DNA of 64,000 bases from Przewalskia tangutica (Eukaryota; Streptophyta; Magnoliopsida; Solanales; Solanaceae): positions 34,696,446 to 34,760,445 of the forward strand of contig CM056724.1 in assembly GCA_029844215.1 (NCBI GenBank). Reading direction: 5' to 3'. The translations under genes and the position numbers were made by a program. This document shows, one piece after another, positions 35,901 to 47,900 of this stretch (positions are counted from its first letter, which is position 1; each line of letters opens with the position of its first letter). Under the pieces are notes generated by a model, which searched no databases, was not told the origin of the DNA, and saw only the letters and a program-made list of their open reading frames with translations.

Positions 35901-38900
35901 GTATAAATTCCTGGGGAACTTGCTCGTTCACCAGAGAATAAAGTTCATGTAAACATCAAAGAGGAGCCTGCAAAGGCAAAGATCAAGAACTTTGTGGATT
36001 AAACAGGGAGATAAAAACACAGTTTTTTCAGAGAATCGCTAATGCTCACAAGAGGAATAATCACATTGATCATCTTGTTATGGAAGGAGTAGAAATTAAT
36101 GAGGCCGAGAACCTATGTAGCACGGACACGTGAGAGGTGAGAGGTGAGAGGTGAGAGGTGAGAGGTATCCGATAGGACACGGACACGGACACGGACACGG
36201 ACACGTGAGAGGTGTCCGATAGGACACGGACACGCGGAAACGGCAATTTTGAAAAATAGGGGACACGACACGGCAGGGACACGGCTGTAAAAATAAATTA
36301 AAAAATATTTATATATATATATAATATATAAAATACTAAAATTAATATTATTAAAGCTTCACATTCATAAATAAATTATAAATTTAATTCAAATTTGTTA
36401 TATACCAAATAACCAAAATACCAAATTAAATATGTACCAAATTAAAAAGAAACATTCATAACAAATTGACAATCAATCAAATATTCAATACATAATTCAT
36501 AAGACCATAGTCCATAAACTAATACATAAGTATGTCCCAAGACCCAAATTCAAATAAATATAAATTTACTTAAAATAAATCAAATAAAATAAAAACTAAA
36601 CTTTTTCTAAAAAAAAAAAAATGTCCCTGCCGTGTCCCCCTTTGCCGTGTCCCCCGCGTGTCCCTGCCGTGTCCCCCGCGTGTCCGATTTTTTTTTTTTT
36701 TTTTTTTGCTGGGAAACGTCCGGGACACGTGTCCGAGGCGTTTCGTGTCCGATGAGGTGTCCGTGCTTCATAGCCGAGAACATTAAAAGGGAGATCGTTT
36801 CTTTTTATGAAAAGCTATACTCTGAAGATGATAATTGGAGACCTTATTACAACATTAATCAACGTCCTACAATCAATACAGAAGAGCAGCTGGTATTGCA
36901 AAAACCTTTTGAGGAGAAAGAGGTGTTGGATGGTCTCAAGGCAAATGGTTACACTATGGGTTTTTTTTGTCCAGTGTTGGGGAGATTTTGAAGACTGATG
37001 TGATGGCCACCTAAGTTGCGCAGACTCTTCACTTTTGATGCCGCACCTGTGTCGGATTCTCCAAACTTAAACTATTTTAGGATAATCCGCACCCATTGAC
37101 ATTTTTTAAGAGTCTGAGCAACATAGATGGCCACTATGCAGAATTTCCACTCTCAGGAATTGTTTTAGAAGAGTTTTAATGCAACTTACATAGCTCTTAT
37201 TCCTAAAAAGAATGGAGCTAAGGAATTGAGAGATTTCAGACTAATTAGTTTAATAGGAAACATGTATAAACTGACTTCCAATATTCTCACACAGAGACTT
37301 TAGATTGTGATGCACAAACTTGTAGATACACAACAGACGGCCTTTTTGAAAGGAAGACAGATTACTAATGCAGTTCTCATTGCAAATGAATGTATAGACT
37401 CTAGAATGAGAGAATTAACACCAGGCATCATGTGCAAACTAGATATTAAGGAGGCATATGATCATATGAATTGGAATTTCTTGCTTGGCATTTTTGCAGA
37501 AGACGGGGTTTGGAGGGAAATGGATGAGATTTTGAATTAGGTCAGGTTTTCTGTATTGATAAATGGATCACCTGAAGGTTTCTTCCCCTCTCAAAGAGGA
37601 TTGACACAAGGTGATCCTTTATCGCCTTTTCTGTTCATTTTGGTGATGGAAGGACTCAACAATAACATGGTGAAGACTGCTCACAACCATGGTTGGATTA
37701 GGGGATTCAATGTGGCAAAAGAACATAATGAAAGAGTGGAAGTAACTCACTTGCAGTATGCAGATGATACACTTATTTTCTGTGATGCTGAGGAGAACCA
37801 ATTGAAATATCTGAGGATTATTCTTATCCTATTTGAAGCAACTTCAGGCCTCCACATTAACCGGACAAAAAGCTAGACTTTTCCAATTAATTAGGTGGCA
37901 AGGATCCATCACCTGGCTGGAATTTTGGGGGGAGAGATAGGAGAGATTCCAACAGTTTATCTAGGAATGTCTTTAGGAGCTAAAAGCAAATCTAAAGATA
38001 TATGGAATGGAGTCCTGGAAAGTTTTGAAAAAAGATTGACTAGATGGAAGACACAATATTTGTCTTTGGGTGGTAGGTTCGTCCTGATTAACTCTGTTCT
38101 AGATGTTGTACCTATTTATCTGATGTCTTTATTCCCTCTTCCTAATAATTTAGAGGAAAGAATTGATGCTCTTAGGAGGAATTTTCTGTGGGAAGGAAAC
38201 AAGGAGAAAAAAGGTTATCATTTAGTCAATTGGGAAACCTTATTGTTGCCCAAGAAGCAGGGAGGTTTGGGTATTAGAAATTTGAGGAAGTAGAACAGAA
38301 GTCTCCTGATGAAATGGCTTTGGAGACTTCCTAAAGAAGAGAAATTTCTATGGGGCACAGTGATTCAAGCAAAGTATGAAAAGGAGGGATTTTGGAGAAC
38401 ATAAAGAAGTAACCACCACATATGGCACCAGCTTATGGAGATATTAGAAATCCGTGGCATGGTTTTTTGAAAGAACTTTTAATGTGAAAAATGGCAAGAG
38501 GATTATGTTATGGGAAGATAACTGGTTAGGGAATGGCTGTCTCAAGCAACTATTCCCTGACACTTACATGCTGAATCAGCAACAAGAAGCTACTTTGAAT
38601 GAAGTATGGTCTAATCAAGGATGGATTTTGACCTATAGAAGATTGATGCAAGATTGGGAGATGGAGAGATTGGCTTGATTTTATGGAACTCTAGATCAGT
38701 GTAAGGGGCTACAGGAAGGACAAGATACTTTAAGATAGAAATTCCACAGTAAAGGCATATTTACTGTAAGCTCAGCCTACGGGATCTCAGATCAATTTTT
38801 TACATTGGAAGCTTATTTGGAAAGTCAAAATTCCATACAAAGTGACTATTTTTACTTGGTTAGTTGTGAAAGAAGCAGTTCTAACCCAAGAGATGAAGAG

Positions 38901-41900
38901 GGGCGTACACATGTGCTCCAGATGCTATTTTTGTGAACAAAATGCAGAGACAATTAATCATCTGCTTCTTCATTGTAAAATGGTTAGCCAGCTTTGGAAT
39001 CTGTTCACCAGCTTCAGAGATATTAGATTACTATGCCAGGAAGAGCAGGAGAGGCAGTAGCAAGTTGGAATACTGAGGGTGTTGGTAGCACTAACAGAGA
39101 TAGATGGAAAATTGTCCCAGCAGTAATATGGTGGATTATTTGGAAAGAGAGAAACTCTAGGTGATTTGATGGCAATAGTAGTTCTTTGCAAAGGATAAAG
39201 ATGAACTGCATTCTAAGTTTTTGTTATTGGTGCAATTCAGAGTATATAGATGACCCAATTTCTACTGTAGACATTCTAGGATACTTATAAGATGAGATAA
39301 GATTTAGTGTTTGTCTTCTGATTTCACTCTTTTGGATGAAATTTTGGTTTCCAACACTTTTGTGCTAATGATTTGATATACACAGTATGTTACCTTGTCA
39401 AAAAAAAACTGAAGCACACCTTCTCAAAATTCCTTCGGCGTCATACTGAAATAACTAAATTGAAGGGAATTTCTTTTGCACCGAGTACGGCACAAACAAG
39501 CACAAACGATACTTTTCCTTTTTAAGGCTCTTAATTCTGTTCCAGGGGTTGTCCAACACTGTTGGTTTCGGCCCATTTTTTATAACATATTAATTTTATT
39601 GATCTTGTGGGGAAACCTCGATAAAAAGAGATATAAAACTTAAGAGGTCCAATAGAAAAAATATAGTTCTCTACAATAACAACCAATTATCAACAGTAGT
39701 AAGGACAACGTAGGAGCTCCAGAATTCACCAATACCAAAAGACAAACTCTCAATACAAAATTAATTATTTTTCATCCCCTCAAAAGCTCTTCTAATAGAA
39801 TGTGCTGTCAGGTATTATACTAGTATAAGCCTTTCAAGGGTGTCATGTTGCGCTGCAAGGGAAATTTAGCAAGAGAAACCCAATATTTAGGTAATTGAAT
39901 AAATAAGTCATCTATATTCAGAGTCAGTAAAAGAAGCCATCAGTCACCTTTCTGCGGGTTTACCTTTACACTACATAGAAATCTCTGAATAGCAGCTAGA
40001 ACCCTTACCATATCTTTGAAGATTCAACATCTTAATAACGTAGGTCATTACAAGACATCTTTATTGCTTAATATTATGTGTCATTGTCTATTAGTTAGAA
40101 ATGAAATACGGATGATAAGATCTTAGGATTTCTTTTTTTTGGGTTAGAAAATAATATAGATAATCTTGTCTTACGGATGAGATTTATGTAAGCTTTCCTT
40201 TTAGTTAGCGATAGAGTTCTAAAAGTTTTAAAAGTCTATCTAATTCATAATCCTATGAATAAGGATGCGGCGTAATTTGTTTGAAATATTTACTTAAATA
40301 ACACTTAAGTTGATGAATAATACCTTATGAACTGATCTCTCTCTCTCTGTATATCTGTCTTATTCTTTGATATCATTTCTCCATTCTTCTCCCCTTGCAC
40401 CCTTCCTTCTTCCTGGTGCTGCATTTAGAGCTGCACAACAGGATAAAACCGGACCAAATCGAGGACCGAAATTTCAAAAAATTAGGACCGAAGACCGGAC
40501 CGAGTCCGGTCCGGTCCAAGTCTTTTTCGGTCCAGTTATATGGACCGAATGGACACTGTCATTAGTGACCGCCGCCGCGGCTACTGTGGTCCGGTTATAT
40601 GGACCGAATGGACACTGTCATTAGCGACCGCTGTGGCGCTACAGTAGCCGCCGCGGCTCTACAGCGATTCCGGCGAGCTCAGGCCTCCATTGGAGACGAG
40701 ACTAACACCATTAGCTTCGTCTCATCAAGCCCATCACTCTCATACTAACCACATCGATCAATTTTAAGGTTTAGGCATTCAATTTTCAGATCGAAATTCG
40801 GGTTCAGTTCGTCCTCGGTTTGTTTTATTTACCAGCGAGTTCAGTAACAATCGACGGTGGTGGGTGGTGTCATTAGCACTCCTGGCCGTCATTTCTATAC
40901 CTCCCACGTCCCTCGAATCATCCCCTACACCTCCGACGACTAGATCGCAAAACACCGAAACCCTAGCCTCCGTTTTTCATTTTCTGGCGAACTCGGGTGG
41001 TTTCAGGCATCGGCAGTGGTACCATTAGATTCGTCTTGGTCCATACTACAAGAAACACTTACCCCCGTTCCTCGATTAACACTTGTCGTGAAGACACCAT
41101 TGTTGACGTCGACGGGAGCTTGAGTTCGGACATGGACCGGACCGACCCTGGACCGGACCGGACCGAAACCCGAAAATATAAATTATAAGGACCGAAGACC
41201 GGACCGAATTTATCGGTCCGGTCCGGTCTGAACAGGGTCGGTCCGGTCCATTTTTTCGGTCCGGACCGAATTTTGTGCAGCCCTAGCTGCGTTACTTATG
41301 TTTGTTGCATCTTGAGGGTTCATTATATCTACTTAATATATTAGAAAGAATGTTTTCTACTAATAGGTCCTCAACGAAGCTCATAAGAGCACGCTGATTA
41401 TTTCTTAGGACCAAGCACCAAAAAAAATATGTTGAGGGTAGGTGGGAAAAACACGGACCCAAGGTCTTTATGTACTACAAACCATGTTAAACTATATATT
41501 TCCACTTTGTTTGAGAGTTTGAGTTTCCCCAAAGGTAAGAACTTTATATATTTAATAAGATCTTTAACAGATTTTTAGGATTAGACCATAGTGGTGGAAA
41601 CCTGTGAATTCATATGGATCAAACAATTGTTCATAAAACTGAAACTTGGAGAAATCAGATGGAACTTGTGTGCGTTCATCAAATTGCACTTCATATTACA
41701 CCAAATCCGGCGTCTCAATAAGGTCCACGCTCAGAGAAAATGATTGTTACTAAGAAATCGGTTGTCATTTTTCTCATAAAAAGATTCTGTCATGAAATAT
41801 TATCATAAAGTCATATAATAATCTCATACATATATTCACCAAGTCACTTATTAGTCCTTCAACTAGGTATACATGTAGCAAGTTCGGTAAATACAATTCA

Positions 41901-44900
41901 TATGTATGTGTATCACTATTTAAGCTCGTTGAATACAGCAGTGTAGCGCGCATGCCCCCCAGAATGTCTAACGACATAGCATACTATGGGTACATCACAA
42001 TATAAACCCCCAAATAGATTGAAGGCATAATCAAACTATGGATTCACTTATTCTATCCCCATGTACAATCTCATTTCTCACAAAAAGTAATGCCTAAGCA
42101 ACAAGAGTTCCAGCTATAAAAAAAGCAGTGCTCTATGACAAAATTAATCACTTGTAAGTTCACATTAAGAAACATAACTCAGACCTGTCGAAGTTGTCGC
42201 CTGATGACCACCCATTTTGTCTTTCTTTCAGAAGATTGAGGGCGCAAAGAACCCAAAAGGGAAAGAAGCTTCAAATATGGGAAAAAGAGATCAACGCATG
42301 CTCCAGAGTGAGTTTAGAGACACAATAAGCTAGGTCACTTGACATGGCACTTCGATTCAATACCTCTGCAACTTTTTGTCTGTGTTCTGGTCTGATTCCC
42401 GCCCAAGCCCAAATTGCATCCAAAAGATCCGCATGATTCAAATGAATATCACATGATTCAGGATGAAAGTAATGAAGGATAATATCCATCGTGGCCTGTG
42501 ATTAAAAGGAAACTAAGTAAAATGCTGAATGTACTTGAATTCCAAAGCCAGCTAGAATGAAGTGCAATACAAGGGCAGATCAGGGAAAGTAAAGGATCTG
42601 GATGACAAAGCATTAACCCATCAAGCGACTCAATGTAGCAATATCAACCATAAAAATGTAGGAAAGATCTTTATGGTATATCTCTAATTAGGAATGTGGG
42701 ATTCTTTGTCATCAGAGAACACAAATCTTCTGAGGCTTTGGAAATGAGTAGGGAAAAATTGGTCATGTTTCACTAAATTGAGACTAACAGCACAGATGCT
42801 ATAATATGAGTGTCATACCTTAATTATCTCTGCTTCAGTTAGAGCCGTTTCCCCTCCAATAATATCAAAATCCCCCTACAGGTAAGTTAATAACAATTAT
42901 AACATTTATGAACTAAAAGTATTTCTCTATTCAGTCAAAGGAAACTGCTGAACAAAGTTAAAACCTGCAGATATCGGTTTGGGGGTGAATGACCGATCGC
43001 TCGCCTGTATACATATGCTATTTCGTAGCGTTTAAAGAATGATCTCTGAGGATATATTGAAAATATGTAAGTAGATGCTTAACTTTAACCACAAAAATAT
43101 TCAATTTCCATTATTCTTTCAAATCTGAATTTCCAATATGGCCTCGTTGATGGAAACTAAAAGTTTCATACCAGAAAGATGCACTCCCTCCATCAGAAAC
43201 TGAGGTTTTTTTACTTGGCACGGGTATGACGATAAGAGTTGAAGATCTCTTAAAGTTAACCAAGGGAACATGTAGGGTATATTAATAACTTCCACTTATA
43301 TAAAGAATAACTAGAGAAATAATTGTGCAAGTGTAAAAGCAGATGTGATGGAGCTTTATTGGACAAGATAACATGGACAAAACTTTTCTTTTATCAGGAT
43401 GTAGATATTAGTTAGGGGACTCATAGGGACATCCAATGAAACTAGACTAGTTTCATTGGCAGCGAACATGGTTGAGAGCTCAAAAAAGAGACTTTAGAAG
43501 ACTGTTTTGTCGAAAACTATGAGTTGTAGTCTTTTGTATTTATCTTCTTTGTCATTAAATACTTTATCTTAATATTTTTCCATTAAGATTCATTCATTCA
43601 ATTTTATAATACTTTTATATTTTCCTTTTATATACATACAATATGATTGCCATTGTTGAATTGTGTGGCCATCTCATCTAAAAGCTTAAGTTGTTAGAAA
43701 GAGACACTTTTTAGCTACTTAATTATGTCTTCAACAGCCCGTCATTCTGATTTTTATATTTTTTATTGCTCTTTGAGATTCAATTTTCAGTTTCTCATTG
43801 AGTAATGTGTTTTCACTATATTTCAATAAACCTTCCTGGATTTCTCATTTGTGTTGACCCTAAGTATCTGGGTTTAAGATTCGAGAGGGAATTCAGTGGT
43901 TTCATAGCCACATATGATTACACACAGGATAGAATTGTTAGACAAGTTAAAACAGCAAAACATCAGAAAGCAATATCATAAACAAATGTATTTTATGTAG
44001 TACATAACCTGTCATGATGTGCAAACATAAGACAGATGATACGCAATTCAAAGAAGAGAAGGGGAAGACAGGTGACACTAAAAATAAAAGAACAAAAACC
44101 ACGATATAAATTTTAATGATTAACTCAAACTGTCATTCTTCACTGAACAGTCCTAAAAAGGTGACCACAATTTATAAAAATTATAAGTCAAGAGTATATT
44201 CAAATCAAGATATAAGAAAAAAGAGTTTTATGAGTGCAGCATAACTACTACAACGAAAATACGCCTCAATCCAAACTAGTTGGAAACAACTATATGAATC
44301 CTCTATATCCATTCCACTAAAATCTATACCGACTTAGTTCCAATGCTCAATGTTTGTCCTTTAAGATAAATTAGGTGTTCTTTACAAGTAGGGATTTTCA
44401 AAATCTAATATTTACCCATACTCTGAAATACTCGTCCCTAATCAAAACAAGAAGACTGCTGGAAAACATCGCTTGACTGCACCAACAATGACTAAACCTT
44501 GATCCCAACTTGTTTCGCCTATATTGCTACTTTGCTTCCAAAAGTATTGTAACTTTAGAGAAAAAGATAGAAAAAACAAAATGCTTCCACAATTTCCAAG
44601 AGAACCGGAACATAAGCAAGAGAAGTACTAGCTATGGAATACAATTCGTTAAATTATGAAATCAGTCAATGAGTTGATGAGGTACCCGATTGGCAACGAT
44701 CCATTTCACTAAAGGCAGTCGAAGTTCATGGCAAAGCTCAACCATGTCTCCGCCATGAGTCAAAAGCTTAACAGCGTTCCTTTCTCGACTGAACCTGCAG
44801 AAAGAATTGAGAAAGAGAGAAGGAAATGTCAACCTAAGGATTTAAATACATAGATAAGGGTAAAATTAAGTTAATGAGCAGGAAAACCAGTGCAATGGAC

Positions 44901-47900
44901 ACCTATTCGACTGTGGACATTCACCCAGCATTCGCACAGGTATAATCTCCAAATGCTTTGCACAATGTCGTCTGAAGACTTCTGTGGAAATCTCGACGAC
45001 ATGATCACGACTCTCAGTCTGTAGATCAGTGAACAGAATACATGAGGTATCCCTTCCAGCCACCTTCGAACTCTCAAGATTTGTGTTATGGCCTTTTGTG
45101 TTTAAAGTGTCTTCATTAAAAATGGCATTTACAATTTTATCATAAACACCAGTGTCATCTGAAGCGTGAATTGTCCTAAGAATATCTGCAAGTACAGGAA
45201 AAGAGAAACTTACGCAAAGAAGATAGCAACACTACTAAACAAAATAGAGTTTAACCTAGTTAATGGTCTATACAGAAACAACTATGGATCACACTTAAAA
45301 TAAAATGAAAAGAGTGGAAGCTGAAAATACGGGAAACCTAGCTTCGTAATAAAAATAAGCAGAATAGCCTAATAGACTCTTGTACTTGCACAGTTCTGAC
45401 CTTTGTCCAAGCTTATGCAGCCTCAAGAAGGTTGTGGTGCACAAAACTCTAGATATAGACGCTCAAAAAGAGTGAGAATTGGTTATTTCGTTTTTTAGAG
45501 AAACGATTAAGGTAAAATAAAAAGATAAAATAAAAAGAAAAGTCAGAAAACAATAAACACACAATTCGTCTTCAAATCCACGCTCATAAACCTGATCAGT
45601 CTTCAAAGACACACTCATGTTGTCCATTCCCCACCATCGCCTCCTTCCAGCACCACCTTTGCCGTCGGCACCTCCTTTTCCTCTTCCACCACCACCACCA
45701 CCACTTCCAAAATCTTCCTCCTTATCCCTCCAACTGGCCATCCCATCTGCCCACCAAATCAGACCCAAAAATCACACAAACTAAAACAAATTTTAAATCA
45801 TGCCCACTTCTCAGAAATTATACTTGAGTCTTGGTAAATCGTCTTTTCACTTCACTACTTCGAGATTTCTTGATTAGTTTCTCTCTGCAGATTAATAGGG
45901 ATCTTGAAAATAAGGATTTGGGTTTGTTTCTAATTACAATTATTGTTGCTGGGTTCTGTTGAATGGTAACGGTTGGGTTTTCGTCCAAGCTGTGGAAGAG
46001 GTGATTCGGTGGTCGAATTTGAGTGGAGAGTTCAAATTGGAGTTATATTTGCTCTGAGAAATGGAGGGAGCAACGGAGAGGGAGAAGAGAGGTGTGGCTA
46101 GTGCTGGCGCTTACATGGTTGGATGATGTTTCTTGGCTTTTAATCAAAGAACCGTTGGAAACAAAAGTGTGCATTGTGTGTGAGAGAGTCAATTTTGTTA
46201 GTGTATATGTTAGAATATTAATATACAGTGTCCATTTTGGAAAGGATTATGTATATAGTGTCCCGCATGAAAAAGGATTATTATGTATATTGTAAAATAT
46301 AACTATAACTAGCGCTCAGTATAATATTGTAGATACACATCTTAATAATATTTTCCCGTGTCTATTTCTTACAGTGTATATGGTGTTTGCTAATCCTTGT
46401 GCAGATGGGAGGAGTGGAAAGGAGAAATAAAATCGAAAATTTTGAAATTAAGTGAAAAAATGACGATGCGTCATAGAAATTCTGAGGTGAACAATGATGT
46501 TTCATCTACATCAGCACATTCGAGAAACACACGATGTTCGAGGGGTTTTAGAGAGTAGATTTGAATAGGTTTGGTGTCTGAATGAACCCCAGTGGAGTTT
46601 GGGGGGGGGGGTGACAAAACGGAACAAGTAGAGGTGTGTGTCTATTAGGCTATTCAAAATATATAAAGTGTAACTGGTCATGCATTATCTAATAGCTTTA
46701 CAGGCTAAATCTCAAACAGATAGAATAGTAGAACACACATAGAGATAGATAATAACTGAATAGGACTTGATCGATAGAATTACTAACAATTAGTGTTTCC
46801 CCTCTCATGTTCATGTGTTATTTAAGCAGTATAAAAATACTTAACATCCCCCATTTTTTAGCTCAATGTTCATAGGATGTCAAACAAATAGATTAATTTC
46901 TTGTCTTCCAAAACACTTGTCCTCTTCACACCCACTTTACGGAAAATCTCCAATCATTTCTTTTATTACCACTCCTTAGATCGGTGTACCTACAAAAAGC
47001 AAGCCGGGGATATATCCTACAAAAGAGCCTTTTTAAATTTGCTTATTTGATGCCGATTAAATATGCAACAACGGCACCATACCATAATTCTGCCGTTGCT
47101 TAGTTTTATCTCATTCATTTGTCAAGAGTGAACTCTATCTACTTAGCAAGGAGTCATAGGGAAGGAAATAAGAGTCATAAAAAGATATCTCAACTACTTA
47201 CTATCCAACATCTCATACTCCATTCGAGGAGGAAAGGCATTTTGAAGAAGTTCGATGGCTGATGGACGGTCTGATGGACTTGGGGACATTAAGTGCATTA
47301 ACAAGGATGCCTGCTCTGGAAATTCAGCAGCCCAAGCAGGAGGAACTTCTCCTTTTTGTTTCAAATCAGAAAGAACGATATGTCGCTCCATTGCAGTGTC
47401 GAAAGGATGCCACAACTCAAGGAAAACAACTCCTAAGCTGTACATATCAGCCTGACGACTATGGAGTCAGAAGCAAACTAGTATCCAAGCAGAACTTTTT
47501 GTTAATATCAAGCAAAACTTGCTGAAAGTAAAACAATTCTGACCTTCTCATTAATCTTTGGCCACCTTTGCTCTATTTCAGGTGCAGTATAGAAATATGT
47601 ACCAACTTGCCCTGTGCCATCAACAGAAACTCCTATCATCTCGGAAGCATCCACATCCTGGTCCACCTGCTCTAGTTTCAAGAATTTGGCTGAAATTTCA
47701 AGAGTAAATACACCATATGTTTCAATTCAGATTCTTGCAACCAGGAAAAAAAGAGGGACTACCAAGAATACAAGATATTTGTAGGACACTAGAGAAAATC
47801 TCAGTAGAAATTATAGATTGGTTGAATAGGGTAAAAGTTGTTAGCTTATTCAGAAAATACTCCAGAATACCAATTAATACAGTAGAGACAGTCAATTTGT

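Larger units (their letters stand above)
35950..39412 (+). mobile_element. L1-type LINE, 5'-truncated and decayed, with two nested hAT insertions
   Basis: ORF2 homology begins with FFQRIANAHKRNNHIDHLV (about 36030-36090) and continues across the two insertions: LIPKKNGAKELRDFRLIS, QTAFLKGRQITNAVLIANEC, CKLDIKEAYDHMNW, FFPSQRGLTQGDPLSPFLF and the catalytic LQYADDTLIF (about 37755). The C-terminal zf-RVT region follows (TIFTWLVVKEAVLTQEM, CSRCYFCEQNAETINHLLLHC). It ends in an A-run at about 39402-39409. Several stops and frameshifts make it inactive. It is antisense to GCN2. Confidence 0.88.
29929..45185 (-). other. GCN2: GCN2 HisRS-like and C-terminal exons
   Basis: Exons 44903-45185 to 42185-42268 carry VEISTEVFRRHCAKHLEI, RYEIAYVYRRAIGHSPP, CDIHLNHADLLDAIW and LGSLRPQSSERKTKWVVIRR. 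Exons 35731-35839 and 35516-35652 carry LPRLRGALPP and LMPPTESYHRNLFFQ. Exon 34493-34600 has LLAVGGRYDYLL, the HisRS-type GGRYD motif. Exon 31119-31205 has PPGAAGSSLALETILQH but only in a frame that is off by two bases. The last three exons have NVLVCSRGGGGLLIERMELL and KFLLEAMSSQFRNPSIWN then stop, the ribosome-binding and dimerisation end in this family. Confidence 0.92.

Noticed and set aside
36070..36282. Ser/Val-rich - strand ORF
   Set aside because: Direct reading of GGACAC/GAGAGGT tandem repeats at a transposon end.
42271..42363. ORF read-through after HRQKVAE to an end ALISFSHI
   Set aside because: A donor (GAG then gtattg) at 42363 and an acceptor at 42269 define a short intron; splicing gives LLSLLGSLRPQ, which fits GCN2.
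43187..43260. Second Stowaway MITE (ctccctccatca)
   Set aside because: Only one end resembles the family; no matching inverted end or TA flank was found.
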